A stretch of 64,000 bases of DNA from positions 1 through 64,000 of the forward strand of contig JAEZGH010000057.1 in the NCBI GenBank assembly GCA_023417065.1, read 5' to 3'. A program made the translations under genes and the position numbers. Shown here in pieces: positions 33,692-42,383 of this stretch. The DNA comes from Bacteroidota bacterium. GTDB taxonomy: Bacteria; Bacteroidota; Bacteroidia; Cytophagales; Cyclobacteriaceae. Below the pieces are notes generated by a model. It did not search any database. It saw only the letters and a program-made list of their open reading frames with translations, and was not told the DNA's origin. How positions within the stretch are numbered: position 1 is the first letter of the stretch; each line of letters opens with the position of its first letter.

Positions 33692-34247
33692 TTCGCTCCA
33701 TACAGATTTTCAGGTTTCGCTTCCCGTTTTGAATATAGCTTTTCACTTTGTTCTGATCGTATCCCGTTACCTCGACGATCTCCCGATAGCACTTCTGCCG
33801 GATATAAAACAGCTGAACACACTTTTTCTGCTCGGCGCTCAGTTCCTCCATACATTTCTCGAGCCTGTCAAAGCGGCCTTCCCGGTCGAGGTCGTCATCG
33901 GGATGCAGAAACTCGTCGCTTTCCATAACGACCTGGGATAAATCTTCGAAGAATCTGCCTTTTTCAGCGCGAATCCGCATCAGGCAGAAGTTCCGCGTCA
34001 GGGTGTACAGCCAGCCGCGGAAGTACTTCACTTCGTGCTGCTGGAGCGCCGTTACCAGCTGTTCAAAAATTTGCATGACGGCATCCCGGCTTTCCTCGCG
34101 GTTTTTGAGATACTTCAGCGCAACACCATAAACCAGCGACATGTACGGCTTGTACAATTCAGCCAGCACGTCAACGTCAGGTTTTGTGCGATAGGCGTCG
34201 AGCAGTAGCTGGTCACGCTTACTGGTATCTTCGTCGCCCCGGTTCAC
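33684..34247 (-). CDS. ECF RNA polymerase sigma factor (sigma-70 family)
   Basis: 187 aa from GTG 34247; no ATG precedes the upstream stop. Region 2 is YMSLVYGVALKYLKNREESR with DAVMQIFEQL and the YFRGWLYTLTRNFCLMRIRA core-binding helix. Region 4 is LSAEQKKCVQLFYIRQKCYREIV, then VTGYDQNKVKSYIQNGKRNL. It is the first gene of the leftward sigma/anti-sigma/DUF4230 operon. It should direct transcription of an unknown regulon when released by the membrane protein encoded next. Confidence 0.9.
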   Translation of the reverse strand: MNRGDEDTSKRDQLLLDAYRTKPDVDVLAELYKPYMSLVYGVALKYLKNREESRDAVMQIFEQLVTALQQHEVKYFRGWLYTLTRNFCLMRIRAEKGRFFEDLSQVVMESDEFLHPDDDLDREGRFDRLEKCMEELSAEQKKCVQLFYIRQKCYREIVEVTGYDQNKVKSYIQNGKRNLKICMERNG

Positions 34248-34290
34248 AAATCCGTCAGGTTAGGTGTGTGCTGCATCATCGAAAAATAAC

Positions 34291-34316
34291 AAAAAAAAGG
34301 GACCGAAGTCCCTTTT
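34291..34316 (-). terminator. Rho-independent terminator of glmS
   Basis: AAAAGGGAC (34295-34303) and GTCCCTTTT (34308-34316) form a stem with loop CGAA. The minus strand continues into a T-run, ending the glmS transcript 27 bp after its stop. Confidence 0.85.
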
Positions 34317-34342
34317 TGATATCGATTGAAATGTAATGTTGA

Positions 34343-36178
34343 CTACTCTACCGTAACTGACTTTGCCAGGTTCCGTGGTTGGTCGACGTTACAGCCGCGC
34401 ATTACGGCGATGTGGTATGAAAGCAACTGCAGTGGTATCACCGATACCAGCGGCGTGAGTGCCTCGTGAACTTTCGGAATCTCAACCACAAATTCCGACA
34501 TCTTGGGAATGAGGTTGTCGCCTTCCGTAACAACAGAAATAACACGCCCTTTGCGCGCTTTCACTTCCTGAATGTTGGAAACAACTTTCTCGTATGAACT
34601 ATCCTTGGTAGCGATAAATACCACGGGCATTTCCTCGTCGATGAGGGCAATAGGACCGTGTTTCATCTCGGCAGCAGGGTAACCTTCGGCGTGGATGTAG
34701 GAAATTTCCTTAAGTTTCAGCGCTCCTTCGAGTGCCACCGGGAAATTATAGCCGCGGCCGAGGTAGATGAAGTTTCTCGCATCCTTGAACGTGGCGGCAA
34801 TCTCTTCAATGTGATCATTGAGCTTCAAAGCCTTTTCCACCTTTTCAGGAATGGTTTCCATTTCAACCATCAGCTCATGCATCTTCTGTTCAGTAATCGT
34901 ACCCTTTTTCTGAGCTACGATCAGCGCGATCATGTTCAGCACGGTAAGCTGAGCGGTAAATGCTTTTGTACTGGCAACACCAATCTCCGGACCGGCGTGC
35001 GTGTAGGCACCGGCATGCGTCGCGCGAGGAATTGATGACCCTACCACGTTACACACCCCGAAGATGATGGCGCCTTTCGCTTTCGCCAGCTCGATGGCTG
35101 CAAGCGTGTCGGCAGTTTCGCCGGATTGTGAAATCGCAATAACAACATCGCCTTCGCGGATCACAGGATTGCGATACCGGAATTCAGAAGCATATTCAAC
35201 TTCTACAGGAATGCGGCAGAACTCTTCAAAGAAGTATTCCGCTACAAGTCCGGCGTGCCATGAAGTACCACAGGCCACGATCAGGATTCTGTCGGCAGTA
35301 ACGAGTTTATTGACGTATTCGCGCAAGCCGCCCAGGACAAGTCTGCCCGACTGCGAGTCAAGGCGTCCGCGGAGACAGTCGCGAATAGATTTCGGTTGTT
35401 CAAAGATTTCCTTCAGCATGAAGTGCTCAAAGCCGCCTTTTTCGATGGCTTCGAGTTCCATGTCGATGGTTTGGATGTATGGTGTAAGGGGCAGATTCGC
35501 GGTATCCGTTACGCGAAGCTCGCCATTGCGAATTACAGCAATTTCCTGGTCGTTGAGGTATACTACTTCGTTGGTGTATTCAACGATTGGAGTAGCATCA
35601 GAAGCAAGGAAGAACTCGTTCTTACCTACACCGACAACGAGGGGGCTACCCTTCCTTGCGGCAACGAGCATGTCGGGATCTTCAGCCGAAATGATCACGA
35701 TGGCATAAGCGCCGACCACTTTTGTAAGGGCCAGGCGGACTGCCTCCTCGAGTGAGCAATCTTCATTGCGCTGGATGTCTTCGATGAAGTGAATAAAAAC
35801 TTCAGTGTCGGTTTCGCTTTCAAACGTGTGGCCTTTGTTGATAAGGTCCTGTTTGAGGGAGCTGTAGTTTTCGATGATTCCGTTGTGGATCATCGCAAGG
35901 TTTCCGGAAGACGAGTAGTGAGGGTGAGCATTGCAGTCATTAGGCTCACCGTGTGTTGCCCACCGTGTATGGCCAATGCCGATCGTGCTGTCAAGAGATT
36001 TCCCTTTGAGGTACTCTTCGAGCTCGGAAACTTTTCCTTTTTTCTTGTAAACATTAAGGCCTCCGTTGAGGAGAGCAATTCCGGCGCTGTCATAACCCCG
36101 GTATTCGAGACGCTTCAATCCTTTGATGACGACGTCTTTCGCCTGACGGTGACCCACGTAGGCAACGATTCCACACAT
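34343..36178 (-). CDS. glmS: Glutamine-fructose-6-phosphate aminotransferase (isomerizing)
   Basis: 611 aa from ATG 36178. The mature N-terminal nucleophile Cys follows Met (MCGIVAYVG), with glutaminase motifs RGYDSAGIAL and HTRWATHGEPND. Two SIS domains follow (residues ~285-420 and 455-590), with IVACGTSWHAGLVAEYFFEE, ISQSGETADTLAAIE and the C-terminal NLAKSVTVE. It makes glucosamine-6-phosphate for peptidoglycan, LPS and the polysaccharide operon further right. Its ATG is 2 bp after the stop of the DUF4270 gene. Confidence 0.97.
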   Translation of the reverse strand: MCGIVAYVGHRQAKDVVIKGLKRLEYRGYDSAGIALLNGGLNVYKKKGKVSELEEYLKGKSLDSTIGIGHTRWATHGEPNDCNAHPHYSSSGNLAMIHNGIIENYSSLKQDLINKGHTFESETDTEVFIHFIEDIQRNEDCSLEEAVRLALTKVVGAYAIVIISAEDPDMLVAARKGSPLVVGVGKNEFFLASDATPIVEYTNEVVYLNDQEIAVIRNGELRVTDTANLPLTPYIQTIDMELEAIEKGGFEHFMLKEIFEQPKSIRDCLRGRLDSQSGRLVLGGLREYVNKLVTADRILIVACGTSWHAGLVAEYFFEEFCRIPVEVEYASEFRYRNPVIREGDVVIAISQSGETADTLAAIELAKAKGAIIFGVCNVVGSSIPRATHAGAYTHAGPEIGVASTKAFTAQLTVLNMIALIVAQKKGTITEQKMHELMVEMETIPEKVEKALKLNDHIEEIAATFKDARNFIYLGRGYNFPVALEGALKLKEISYIHAEGYPAAEMKHGPIALIDEEMPVVFIATKDSSYEKVVSNIQEVKARKGRVISVVTEGDNLIPKMSEFVVEIPKVHEALTPLVSVIPLQLLSYHIAVMRGCNVDQPRNLAKSVTVE

Positions 36179-36180
36179 AA

Positions 36181-37692
36181 CTATTCTACGATTGTTGGTT
36201 TTGTGTACTTAACTACTAGTTTTATTTTATCCGCCGGGAAGGCGGCTCTGTCCACAGATTTGAGGCCTGCCGGACCTGATTCAGAAGGGGCTGCGACCAT
36301 AGCGAACTCCGTCCATCGTGGGTTCTCGCGCTTTCTGTACAACTGCTGAAGGAACAGCGCCGTCGGCCCATTGTAGCGGCCATTTGCGGACTGAAACCCA
36401 AAGAACGCAAGTCCCCCATTGTCATTGGTGGTGGCTACGCCGTAGTCACTATTGTTGAACGCCGTGTTTCCACGGATTTGATCCTGAAGGTCAATGTACA
36501 AAAGTCCACGGTACTCGTTGTAAAGCGCAAGGTCAGCTGACCCGGCGGTGTACACTTCAGGAATTTTCGTGAAAAGGTTATCTGCTTCGAGAGTTCTAAG
36601 AATGAAGTGCGACGGTACGCGGAATGACTCGGGTTGACTTACTCCCTCTACAACGAGCTGGGCGTCATTGATAATAATATTTGTACCGACGGTATCCGTG
36701 AACGCAAAAAAGTTATCGAAAGACAACTTGGTGGCTATACCCATTCCTGATTGCAGATATCGCATCTCATTGGCAGGAAGAAAGTCTGTGTTGTAGGCGA
36801 TTCCTTCAAGAGGTGTTCCTGAATAGTCGGCGACGATGTGGTTATACGATAAGCCGCTGTTAAATGTTAGGGTCAGACTTCCCTTCGTGGTGGAGCCTGA
36901 GCTTGTGGGCGCCTCATACTTCAGGACGATCTGGCTGAACGGGCTTGCCGAAAATCCGATCATCATAGAATTTGATTCGCCCGGAACGATTGCCAGACCT
37001 TTGAATTTCTCCAGGAACGTATCCGGTTTATAGTACGACAGCGTACTGTCGCTGCTGTATGACCAGGCACTTGCTGCGGCCCAAAGTTCGCCATAGAACG
37101 CTTCAGCCAAAGGAATTTTGAGCGTATCAGGCTGCGGCGTGTCAGAGCTTGACGGAGGGTTATAAAGTTCGCGGATCAGCTGCGGATTGATCGTCCGTGT
37201 GAGCGTTCCAATAGGTTCTGCTGCCAGTGCGACAGGCGTCTTGTTCACAAATTTCCGACGGCCAACACCCGTGAGATCAGATTCGATGGGATAAACCGTA
37301 AAGGTTTGTTCCGAAGCAGTCTCCGGGCCGTAGAAATAAAGGTCGAACGCCAGATGAAGTTCTGCGGAGATCAGCTGCGCATTCTCGGGAAGCTTGTTCG
37401 CGTTTGCCCAGAAGTAATGGCCAACAGCCGTACTGGTAATCGCGCCGAATTCGGGGTCAACGTACTTACCTACCAGGAGTCGATTTACATCGTTGGCGAG
37501 GTAGAAGTTTGACGTCCGCACGGAATCAATCCAGAGAACACTGCTTTCCAGCGGTATCTCTATGGTGTAGTTTTCAAACTTGCTGTTCGGATTTTTAAAG
37601 CCCAGGAAGGAAATCTCTTCTTCACAAGAGAAAAAAAATAAGGCAACTGCGAGGGTAAGCAGTTGCCTTACGCGGTTAACCCACAAGTTCAT
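36181..37692 (-). CDS. DUF4270 family lipoprotein
   Basis: 503 aa from ATG 37692 (MNLWVNRVRQLLTLAVALFF); the 15 codons upstream are read through from within the previous gene. A lipobox-like FFFSC with Cys near residue 22, followed by EEE, marks an outer-membrane lipoprotein. The body is beta-rich and matches the DUF4270 pattern (IEIPLESSVLWIDSVRTSNF, LLVGKYVDPEFGAITS, then LYNEYRGLLYIDLQDQIRGN). In Bacteroidota this gene habitually lies between the short glycogen-synthase gene and glmS, as here. Function is unknown. Confidence 0.85.
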   Translation of the reverse strand: MNLWVNRVRQLLTLAVALFFFSCEEEISFLGFKNPNSKFENYTIEIPLESSVLWIDSVRTSNFYLANDVNRLLVGKYVDPEFGAITSTAVGHYFWANANKLPENAQLISAELHLAFDLYFYGPETASEQTFTVYPIESDLTGVGRRKFVNKTPVALAAEPIGTLTRTINPQLIRELYNPPSSSDTPQPDTLKIPLAEAFYGELWAAASAWSYSSDSTLSYYKPDTFLEKFKGLAIVPGESNSMMIGFSASPFSQIVLKYEAPTSSGSTTKGSLTLTFNSGLSYNHIVADYSGTPLEGIAYNTDFLPANEMRYLQSGMGIATKLSFDNFFAFTDTVGTNIIINDAQLVVEGVSQPESFRVPSHFILRTLEADNLFTKIPEVYTAGSADLALYNEYRGLLYIDLQDQIRGNTAFNNSDYGVATTNDNGGLAFFGFQSANGRYNGPTALFLQQLYRKRENPRWTEFAMVAAPSESGPAGLKSVDRAAFPADKIKLVVKYTKPTIVE

Positions 37693-38479
37693 TATAGAGA
37701 TTGTAATACGATTCGGTACAGTTGTCGTCGTTATCAATGGTTTCTACTTTCTTCTCTTTGATCTTCTTAAACAGATCTTCGAGTTTTTTATTGTCACCGG
37801 CAACGATAACTGCATCGGAGAACTCTACGCCAAGTTTGATGAAACCTTCAAAGTCAGCGCTTTTCAGATTACCCAGCATATTGTCTTCGATGTCCATCAT
37901 TTTCACTTTGTCAACGATGTCGCCCTTGAATTTGTGGGAGAAGCTGTTGTTGTAGATCGTGAAAACGGTTTTGGTTTGTTTGAACAGCGGGTCGTTTTTG
38001 TACGTGGTCTTCAGATACAGCGGAATAAAGCTTGTGATCCAGTCGTTGCAATGAACGATATCAGGAGCCCATCCCAGCTTGCGAACTGTTTCGATCACAC
38101 CCTTACAGAAGAAGATAGCGCGTTCGTCATTGTCTTCGTAGAATTTGTCATCCTTATCGTGAAACACTGACTTGCGGTGGAAATAATCCTCATTATCGAT
38201 AAAATACACCTGGAGTTTTGCGTTGGGAATAGAAGCGACTTTGATGATCAACGGTTTTTCCTCGTCTCCTACCGCAATGTTAATTCCAGAAAGTCTCACT
38301 ACTTCATGCAGCCGATTCTTTCGTTCGTTGATTATCCCGAAGCGGGGAACCAGTATGCGGATCTCCATCCCTCTTTCCTGCATCGCTTGCGGAAGCTTAC
38401 GCACAAAGTCGGCAACTTCGGACGTCTGCAGAAAGGGATTGATCTCACTGGCTACATAAAGAATACGGATTTTTGACAT
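37676..38479 (-). CDS. Short GT5 glycogen/starch synthase-like protein (catalytic N-terminal domain only)
   Basis: 267 aa from ATG 38479 (MSKIRILYVASEINPFLQTS). It has the start of GT5 starch/glycogen synthases, with VADFVRKLPQAMQERGMEIR and DIVHCNDWITSFIPLYLK. It stops after the first Rossmann domain, so the ADP-glucose-binding C-terminal half is absent and the K-x-G-G-L motif is altered to TSEVAD. Full-length enzymes are ~480 aa. Such short forms recur beside panC in Bacteroidota and may not make glycogen. The stop overlaps the DUF4270 start by 17 bp. Confidence 0.8.
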   Translation of the reverse strand: MSKIRILYVASEINPFLQTSEVADFVRKLPQAMQERGMEIRILVPRFGIINERKNRLHEVVRLSGINIAVGDEEKPLIIKVASIPNAKLQVYFIDNEDYFHRKSVFHDKDDKFYEDNDERAIFFCKGVIETVRKLGWAPDIVHCNDWITSFIPLYLKTTYKNDPLFKQTKTVFTIYNNSFSHKFKGDIVDKVKMMDIEDNMLGNLKSADFEGFIKLGVEFSDAVIVAGDNKKLEDLFKKIKEKKVETIDNDDNCTESYYNLYNELVG

Positions 38480-38514
38480 ATTGATAGTTTTTATTGTAGA
38501 ATGGAATTGAGCCA

Positions 38515-38545
38515 CAAAAATACAAATAAATACCCCGGGGATCAA
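38515..38545 (-). promoter_or_regulatory. Promoter of the GT5-DUF4270-glmS operon
   Basis: On the minus strand TTG (38545-38543), a 20-bp spacer and TATTTTTG (38522-38515) fit the Bacteroidota consensus. The start codon is 35 bp downstream at 38479. Confidence 0.6.
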
Positions 38546-38565
38546 CTTATTTTCCGAATTCCCTC

Positions 38566-38573
38566 TATCTTTG
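38566..38573 (+). promoter_or_regulatory. -7 box of the panC promoter
   Basis: TATCTTTG fits TAnnTTTG and is 24 nt before the panC ATG. No TTG lies at the expected distance upstream. Confidence 0.5.
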
Positions 38574-38597
38574 CGACCCTTTACCGAGCAGCCTAGA

Positions 38598-39443
38598 ATG
38601 CAGGTTTTCAATGAAATAGCACCCTTAAAGGCGTTTCTGAGGGCCCGGAAATCCGCCGGAAAAACCATCGGATTAGTGCCCACAATGGGTGCCCTCCACG
38701 ACGGTCATCTCGCTCTGATTCAGGCCTCCAAAGCGGAAAACGACCTGACCGTTGCGACGATTTTTGTCAACCCAACGCAGTTCAACAACCCAACCGATCT
38801 CGAGAAGTATCCCCGCGTCCTGGATAAAGACAGTTTATTGCTCGAAAAAGTTGAATGCGACGTGCTTTTTTGTCCGGAAGTTGGGCACATGTACGAAGAA
38901 ACATCCCTCGTACGCTTCGACTTCGGGCACCTCGATAAGGTAATGGAAGGCCGCTTCAGGCCGGGTCACTTCAGCGGCGTTGCCCTGGTTGTATCGAAAC
39001 TATTTAACATCGTCGAACCAGACCGCGCGTACTTCGGTCAGAAAGACTGGCAGCAGTTCGTAATCATCTCCCGACTGGTTAAAGAGCTGAAATTCAACCT
39101 GGAACTGGTTTCCATCCCGATCTTCCGGGAATCCGACGGCCTGGCAATGTCGTCGCGAAATGCCCGTCTGAACGGGAAACAGCGCCAGGACGCCATTGTC
39201 TTCTACCAGGCCCTGCAGTTCGCAAAAGAAGCCTTCAAGGCGGGACGCTCCCTGGAGCACGTCTCCACCGAAGTGCGCAAACGCGTCGAATCAACCGAGG
39301 ATATAACACTCGAATACTTTGAAATTGCCGACAGCGAAAACTTAAATCTTATCGACGACGTTAAGGCTGCAAATCGACCCATTATGTGCATCGCCGGATT
39401 TGTGGGTGAAGTGAGGTTGATTGACAATATGTTTATAGATTAG
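38598..39443 (+). CDS. panC: Pantothenate synthetase
   Basis: 281 aa from ATG 38598. Nucleotidyl-transferase signature VPTMGALHDGHLALI near the N-terminus, then TIFVNPTQFNNPTDLEKYPR, GHFSGVALVVSKLFNIV, FGQKDWQQFVIISRLV and MSSRNARL. It condenses pantoate with beta-alanine using ATP. The beta-alanine is supplied by panD, which starts 15 bp downstream, so the pair forms the pantothenate/CoA branch. It is the first gene of a + strand series ending at purN. Confidence 0.96.
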   Translation: MQVFNEIAPLKAFLRARKSAGKTIGLVPTMGALHDGHLALIQASKAENDLTVATIFVNPTQFNNPTDLEKYPRVLDKDSLLLEKVECDVLFCPEVGHMYEETSLVRFDFGHLDKVMEGRFRPGHFSGVALVVSKLFNIVEPDRAYFGQKDWQQFVIISRLVKELKFNLELVSIPIFRESDGLAMSSRNARLNGKQRQDAIVFYQALQFAKEAFKAGRSLEHVSTEVRKRVESTEDITLEYFEIADSENLNLIDDVKAANRPIMCIAGFVGEVRLIDNMFID

Positions 39444-39458
39444 CGCCCTTATCTGCCC

Positions 39459-39806
39459 ATGAGAATAGAAGTTCTTAAATCAAAGATCCACCGCGCCAAA
39501 ATTACCCAGGCCGAGCTGCATTACGTGGGAAGCATCGCCATCGATGAAGACCTTATGGACGCAGCAAACATGATTGAGGGCGAAAAGGTAACGGTGGTCA
39601 ACATCAACAACGGCGAACGACTCGAAACATATATCATCAAAGGCGAACGCGGCACAGGGATGGTTTGCCTCAACGGTCCCGCTGCACGGAAAGCACAGGT
39701 CGGCGACATTGTCATTATTATCTCCTACGCTTCCATGAAGTTCAAGAAGGCCAGGACCTTCAAGCCAACCATTATTTTTCCGACTCCGGAGAATAGGTTA
39801 CCTTAA
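39459..39806 (+). CDS. panD: Aspartate 1-decarboxylase proenzyme
   Basis: 115 aa from ATG 39459. [20 protein letters not shown] contains the Gly-Ser cleavage site that generates the pyruvoyl cofactor. Further conserved text is [20 protein letters not shown] and ICLNG-like [15 protein letters not shown] with IIISYA. It converts aspartate to beta-alanine for PanC. Length is normal and it lies 15 bp after panC. Confidence 0.96.
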   Translation: MRIEVLKSKIHRAKITQAELHYVGSIAIDEDLMDAANMIEGEKVTVVNINNGERLETYIIKGERGTGMVCLNGPAARKAQVGDIVIIISYASMKFKKARTFKPTIIFPTPENRLP

Positions 39807-39829
39807 GCGATCAAACACAAGCTTCTCAG

Positions 39830-40852
39830 GTGTCGCCACGGATTAAAGTAGTTCTCCAGTACGTCGTTCTCCTTTCCATAACCGTTTTACTGGTCTGGTT
39901 TTCCCTGCGGGGACTGAACCAGGCGGATCCGAACGATCCGGCCAGCGCCTGGGAGAAACTCGAGGCTGCCTGGGCTGAGGCCGACAAAGGCTGGCTTCTT
40001 GCCATGGCCGGCGTAGCATTCGGAAGCCACTTTATACGCGCCATCAGATGGAAAATGCTGATTGAACCGTCGGGCTATCCGGTTAAAACCAGCCACAGCT
40101 TTTACTCGCTGATGGTAGGATATCTCGTAAACCTGGTGATCCCGCGGGGCGGCGAGGTGTCACGCTGCTATAACCTCTACAAACTCAGCAAGACGCCGGT
40201 AGATATCTCGTTCGGGACAGTCGTCACCGAACGAATCATCGACGTCATCTGCCTGCTGATCCTGATTGTCATCTCGTTTGTCTACGAATCGCGCAAGTTG
40301 TTTGAATTCATTGATACGCTTCCGCTGACTTTTGAATTCAACGCCACTTCCCTGATCATCCTCGGCGTTGGCTTGGTAATCGTCGCAGCACTGATACTTA
40401 TTCCGGTCTTCCTGCTCAAGCCGAACAGCAAGGCTCGACTGTTTCTGCAGAAAGTTTTCACCGGATTCAAAGCCGGCCTGCTCAGCGTCTTCAAACTAAA
40501 GAAGCCCATAACCTTCATCGCCTATTCTGTCTTGGTCTGGCTGCTCTATTTTGTGATGACCTACGCCGTTATGAAAGCGTTTCCGGCAACAGAAAACCTG
40601 GGGCTTGGGGCTGTTTTAAGCCTTTTTGCAATAGGCGCCATTGCGATGGCAGCACCACTTCCCGGGGGTGCCGGCTCCTACCACGTACTCGTACCGCAGG
40701 GTCTTGTGTTCCTTTATGGGATTGCGCTACCCGACGCAGTGGCGTTTACCGTCATTTTCCATGGCTGGCAGACCCTTATGATGATCGTTGGCGGGGCAAT
40801 TTCCCTGATCATCACCACGGGTATCGTCAGAAAAAGCAAACCTCTCCCCTGA
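39830..40852 (+). CDS. Lysylphosphatidylglycerol synthase TM-region family protein (UPF0104)
   Basis: 340 aa from GTG 39830. About eight transmembrane helices occur, with the family signature SLMVGYLVNLVIPRGGEVSR near residue 95-115 and GAGSYHVLVPQG late in the sequence. It lacks the C-terminal soluble aminoacyl-transfer domain of MprF, so lysinylation cannot be assumed. Homologues in archaea and bacteria are proposed lipid transport or flippase proteins. It lies 23 bp after panD and 62 bp before a UbiA prenyltransferase, hinting at a lipid-related role. Confidence 0.85.
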   Translation: MSPRIKVVLQYVVLLSITVLLVWFSLRGLNQADPNDPASAWEKLEAAWAEADKGWLLAMAGVAFGSHFIRAIRWKMLIEPSGYPVKTSHSFYSLMVGYLVNLVIPRGGEVSRCYNLYKLSKTPVDISFGTVVTERIIDVICLLILIVISFVYESRKLFEFIDTLPLTFEFNATSLIILGVGLVIVAALILIPVFLLKPNSKARLFLQKVFTGFKAGLLSVFKLKKPITFIAYSVLVWLLYFVMTYAVMKAFPATENLGLGAVLSLFAIGAIAMAAPLPGGAGSYHVLVPQGLVFLYGIALPDAVAFTVIFHGWQTLMMIVGGAISLIITTGIVRKSKPLP

Positions 40853-40914
40853 CAACCACGTTTTCTTGAGTACCTTCGCCGGTCTGCCAGGAACCCCCGG
40901 CACTTTAGGGTATC

Positions 40915-41772
40915 ATGAAACGAAAGGGCATCGCGAAATCAAAATATGTCGCCTCACTGCTCCGCCTGACGCGCGCGGGTAACCTATTTATTATCGCGTT
41001 CTCCCAATATTTCACGGCAGGCTTTCTCCTCGACAAAAGCACCCTTGACGACCTTCGGCTGCTCATTCTCAGCGCATCGACGGTGATGATCGCCGCCGCG
41101 GGTTATATCATCAATGACTATTACGACGTCAAGATCGACTACATCAATAAACCCGACCGCGTAATCATTGGCAAAACCATCACACGACGGTATGCGATCC
41201 TCTTCCACGTCCTGCTTTCTTTTATGGGTATTTCGCTCGGCGTCCTGCTGCATTGGAAGATAGGCCTCGTCCATGCGTTTTCGGTGTTCCTGCTGTGGTT
41301 TTACTCCAACTACCTCAAGCGCCAACCCTTCGTGGGTAACTTCGCCGTGGCAGTACTCACCGGCCTGAGCATACTGGTGATCGACCTGCTTTACCATGCA
41401 AACAACCCACTGATATACATTTACGCCAGCTTCGCCTTCTTTATGACGCTGATTCGGGAAATCATCAAAGACATCGAAGATCTTCGCGGCGACAACAGCT
41501 TCGGATGCAAGACGCTGCCGATTTTGCTCGGGGTACGGCGCACGAAAAATGTCATCTATCTGATTCTGTTGATCTTTGCCGTGATCGTGGTTGTATTGAA
41601 CTATTTCTATAAGGCGCTGCCCTTTTCGTATTACATCCTGTTCCTGTTTGGCCCGCTTGTGTTCCTCCTGCTCCGGCTGGCGCGCGCCGACATGAAAAAG
41701 GATTTCTCCTTTTTAAGCTCCTTTTGCAAAGTGATCATGCTACTGGGTATCATCAGCATGGCGTTCGTTTAA
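40915..41772 (+). CDS. UbiA-family prenyltransferase (geranylgeranylglycerol-phosphate geranylgeranyltransferase-like)
   Basis: 285 aa from ATG 40915. Integral membrane protein with the two Asp-rich prenyl-diphosphate motifs NDYYDVKIDYINKPDR (residues ~67-82) and DIEDLRGDNSFGCKTLP (~184-200). The first matches the N-D-x-x-D type of UbiA enzymes. Bacteroidota homologues are usually named after the archaeal ether-lipid enzyme, but the native acceptor is unclear; quinone or glycerol-phosphate acceptors are possible. Confidence 0.88.
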   Translation: MKRKGIAKSKYVASLLRLTRAGNLFIIAFSQYFTAGFLLDKSTLDDLRLLILSASTVMIAAAGYIINDYYDVKIDYINKPDRVIIGKTITRRYAILFHVLLSFMGISLGVLLHWKIGLVHAFSVFLLWFYSNYLKRQPFVGNFAVAVLTGLSILVIDLLYHANNPLIYIYASFAFFMTLIREIIKDIEDLRGDNSFGCKTLPILLGVRRTKNVIYLILLIFAVIVVVLNYFYKALPFSYYILFLFGPLVFLLLRLARADMKKDFSFLSSFCKVIMLLGIISMAFV

Positions 41773-41782
41773 TCTTTCCGAT

Positions 41783-41790
41783 TATTTTTG
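41783..41790 (+). promoter_or_regulatory. -7 box immediately before purN
   Basis: TATTTTTG fits TAnnTTTG exactly and ends 5 nt before the purN ATG, implying a leaderless or nearly leaderless transcript. No TTG box is seen at 19 bp. Confidence 0.5.
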
Positions 41791-41795
41791 TGGCC

Positions 41796-42380
41796 ATGAA
41801 AAAACACGGACTGGCCATCTTCGCTTCAGGGAACGGAAGCAACGCGGAGGAAATCATGCGCTACTTCAGCAACCATCCTTCAGTCGAAGTGAAGCTCGTC
41901 CTTACCAACAATGCTTCGGCAGGTGTCCTTGAACGCGCCCGACGCTTTGACGTACCTTCCGTTGTATTCGATCGCGCTACCTTCAATGACCAGGCACGGT
42001 TCCTTAAGGGATTGAATGAAGCTGGAGTGACGCATATTGTTCTCGCTGGATTTCTGTGGCTGGTGCCGGGCTATCTGATCGAGGCTTACCGCGACCGTAT
42101 TGTCAACATCCATCCTGCGCTGCTTCCCTTGTACGGCGGCAAGGGCATGTATGGCATGAAAGTTCACGATGCTGTCAGGGCTGCGGGTGAAAAAGAAACC
42201 GGTATCACCATCCACGTCGTCAACGAACACTACGACGAAGGCAGGATACTTTTTCAGGCGCGCTGCACCGTCGACGAAGGATGCACCTCCGAAGATATCG
42301 CCGGCAAAGTCCATGCGCTTGAATACGCCCACTACCCCCGCGTGATTGAAGAATGGATTACCGAAGGAGCTTCAAGCTAG
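41796..42380 (+). CDS. purN: Phosphoribosylglycinamide formyltransferase
   Basis: 194 aa from ATG 41796. N-terminal AIFASGNGSNAEEIMRYF, the formyl-folate region LAGFLWLVPGYLIEAYRDRIVNIHP-like (GFLWLVP; NIHPALLPLYGGKGMYG), and catalytic Asn/His/Asp residues in NIHPALLP and HYDEG. It formylates GAR with 10-formyl-THF in purine synthesis. It has its own -7 box just before the ATG and is convergent with the thioesterase gene, with 3 bp between stops. Confidence 0.94.
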   Translation: MKKHGLAIFASGNGSNAEEIMRYFSNHPSVEVKLVLTNNASAGVLERARRFDVPSVVFDRATFNDQARFLKGLNEAGVTHIVLAGFLWLVPGYLIEAYRDRIVNIHPALLPLYGGKGMYGMKVHDAVRAAGEKETGITIHVVNEHYDEGRILFQARCTVDEGCTSEDIAGKVHALEYAHYPRVIEEWITEGASS

Positions 42381-42383
42381 CGC

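Noticed and set aside
36181..38479. DUF4270 and GT5 genes as one frameshifted gene
   Set aside because: Each has its own family pattern, start and stop; a 17-bp overlap of genes on the same strand is ordinary translational coupling.
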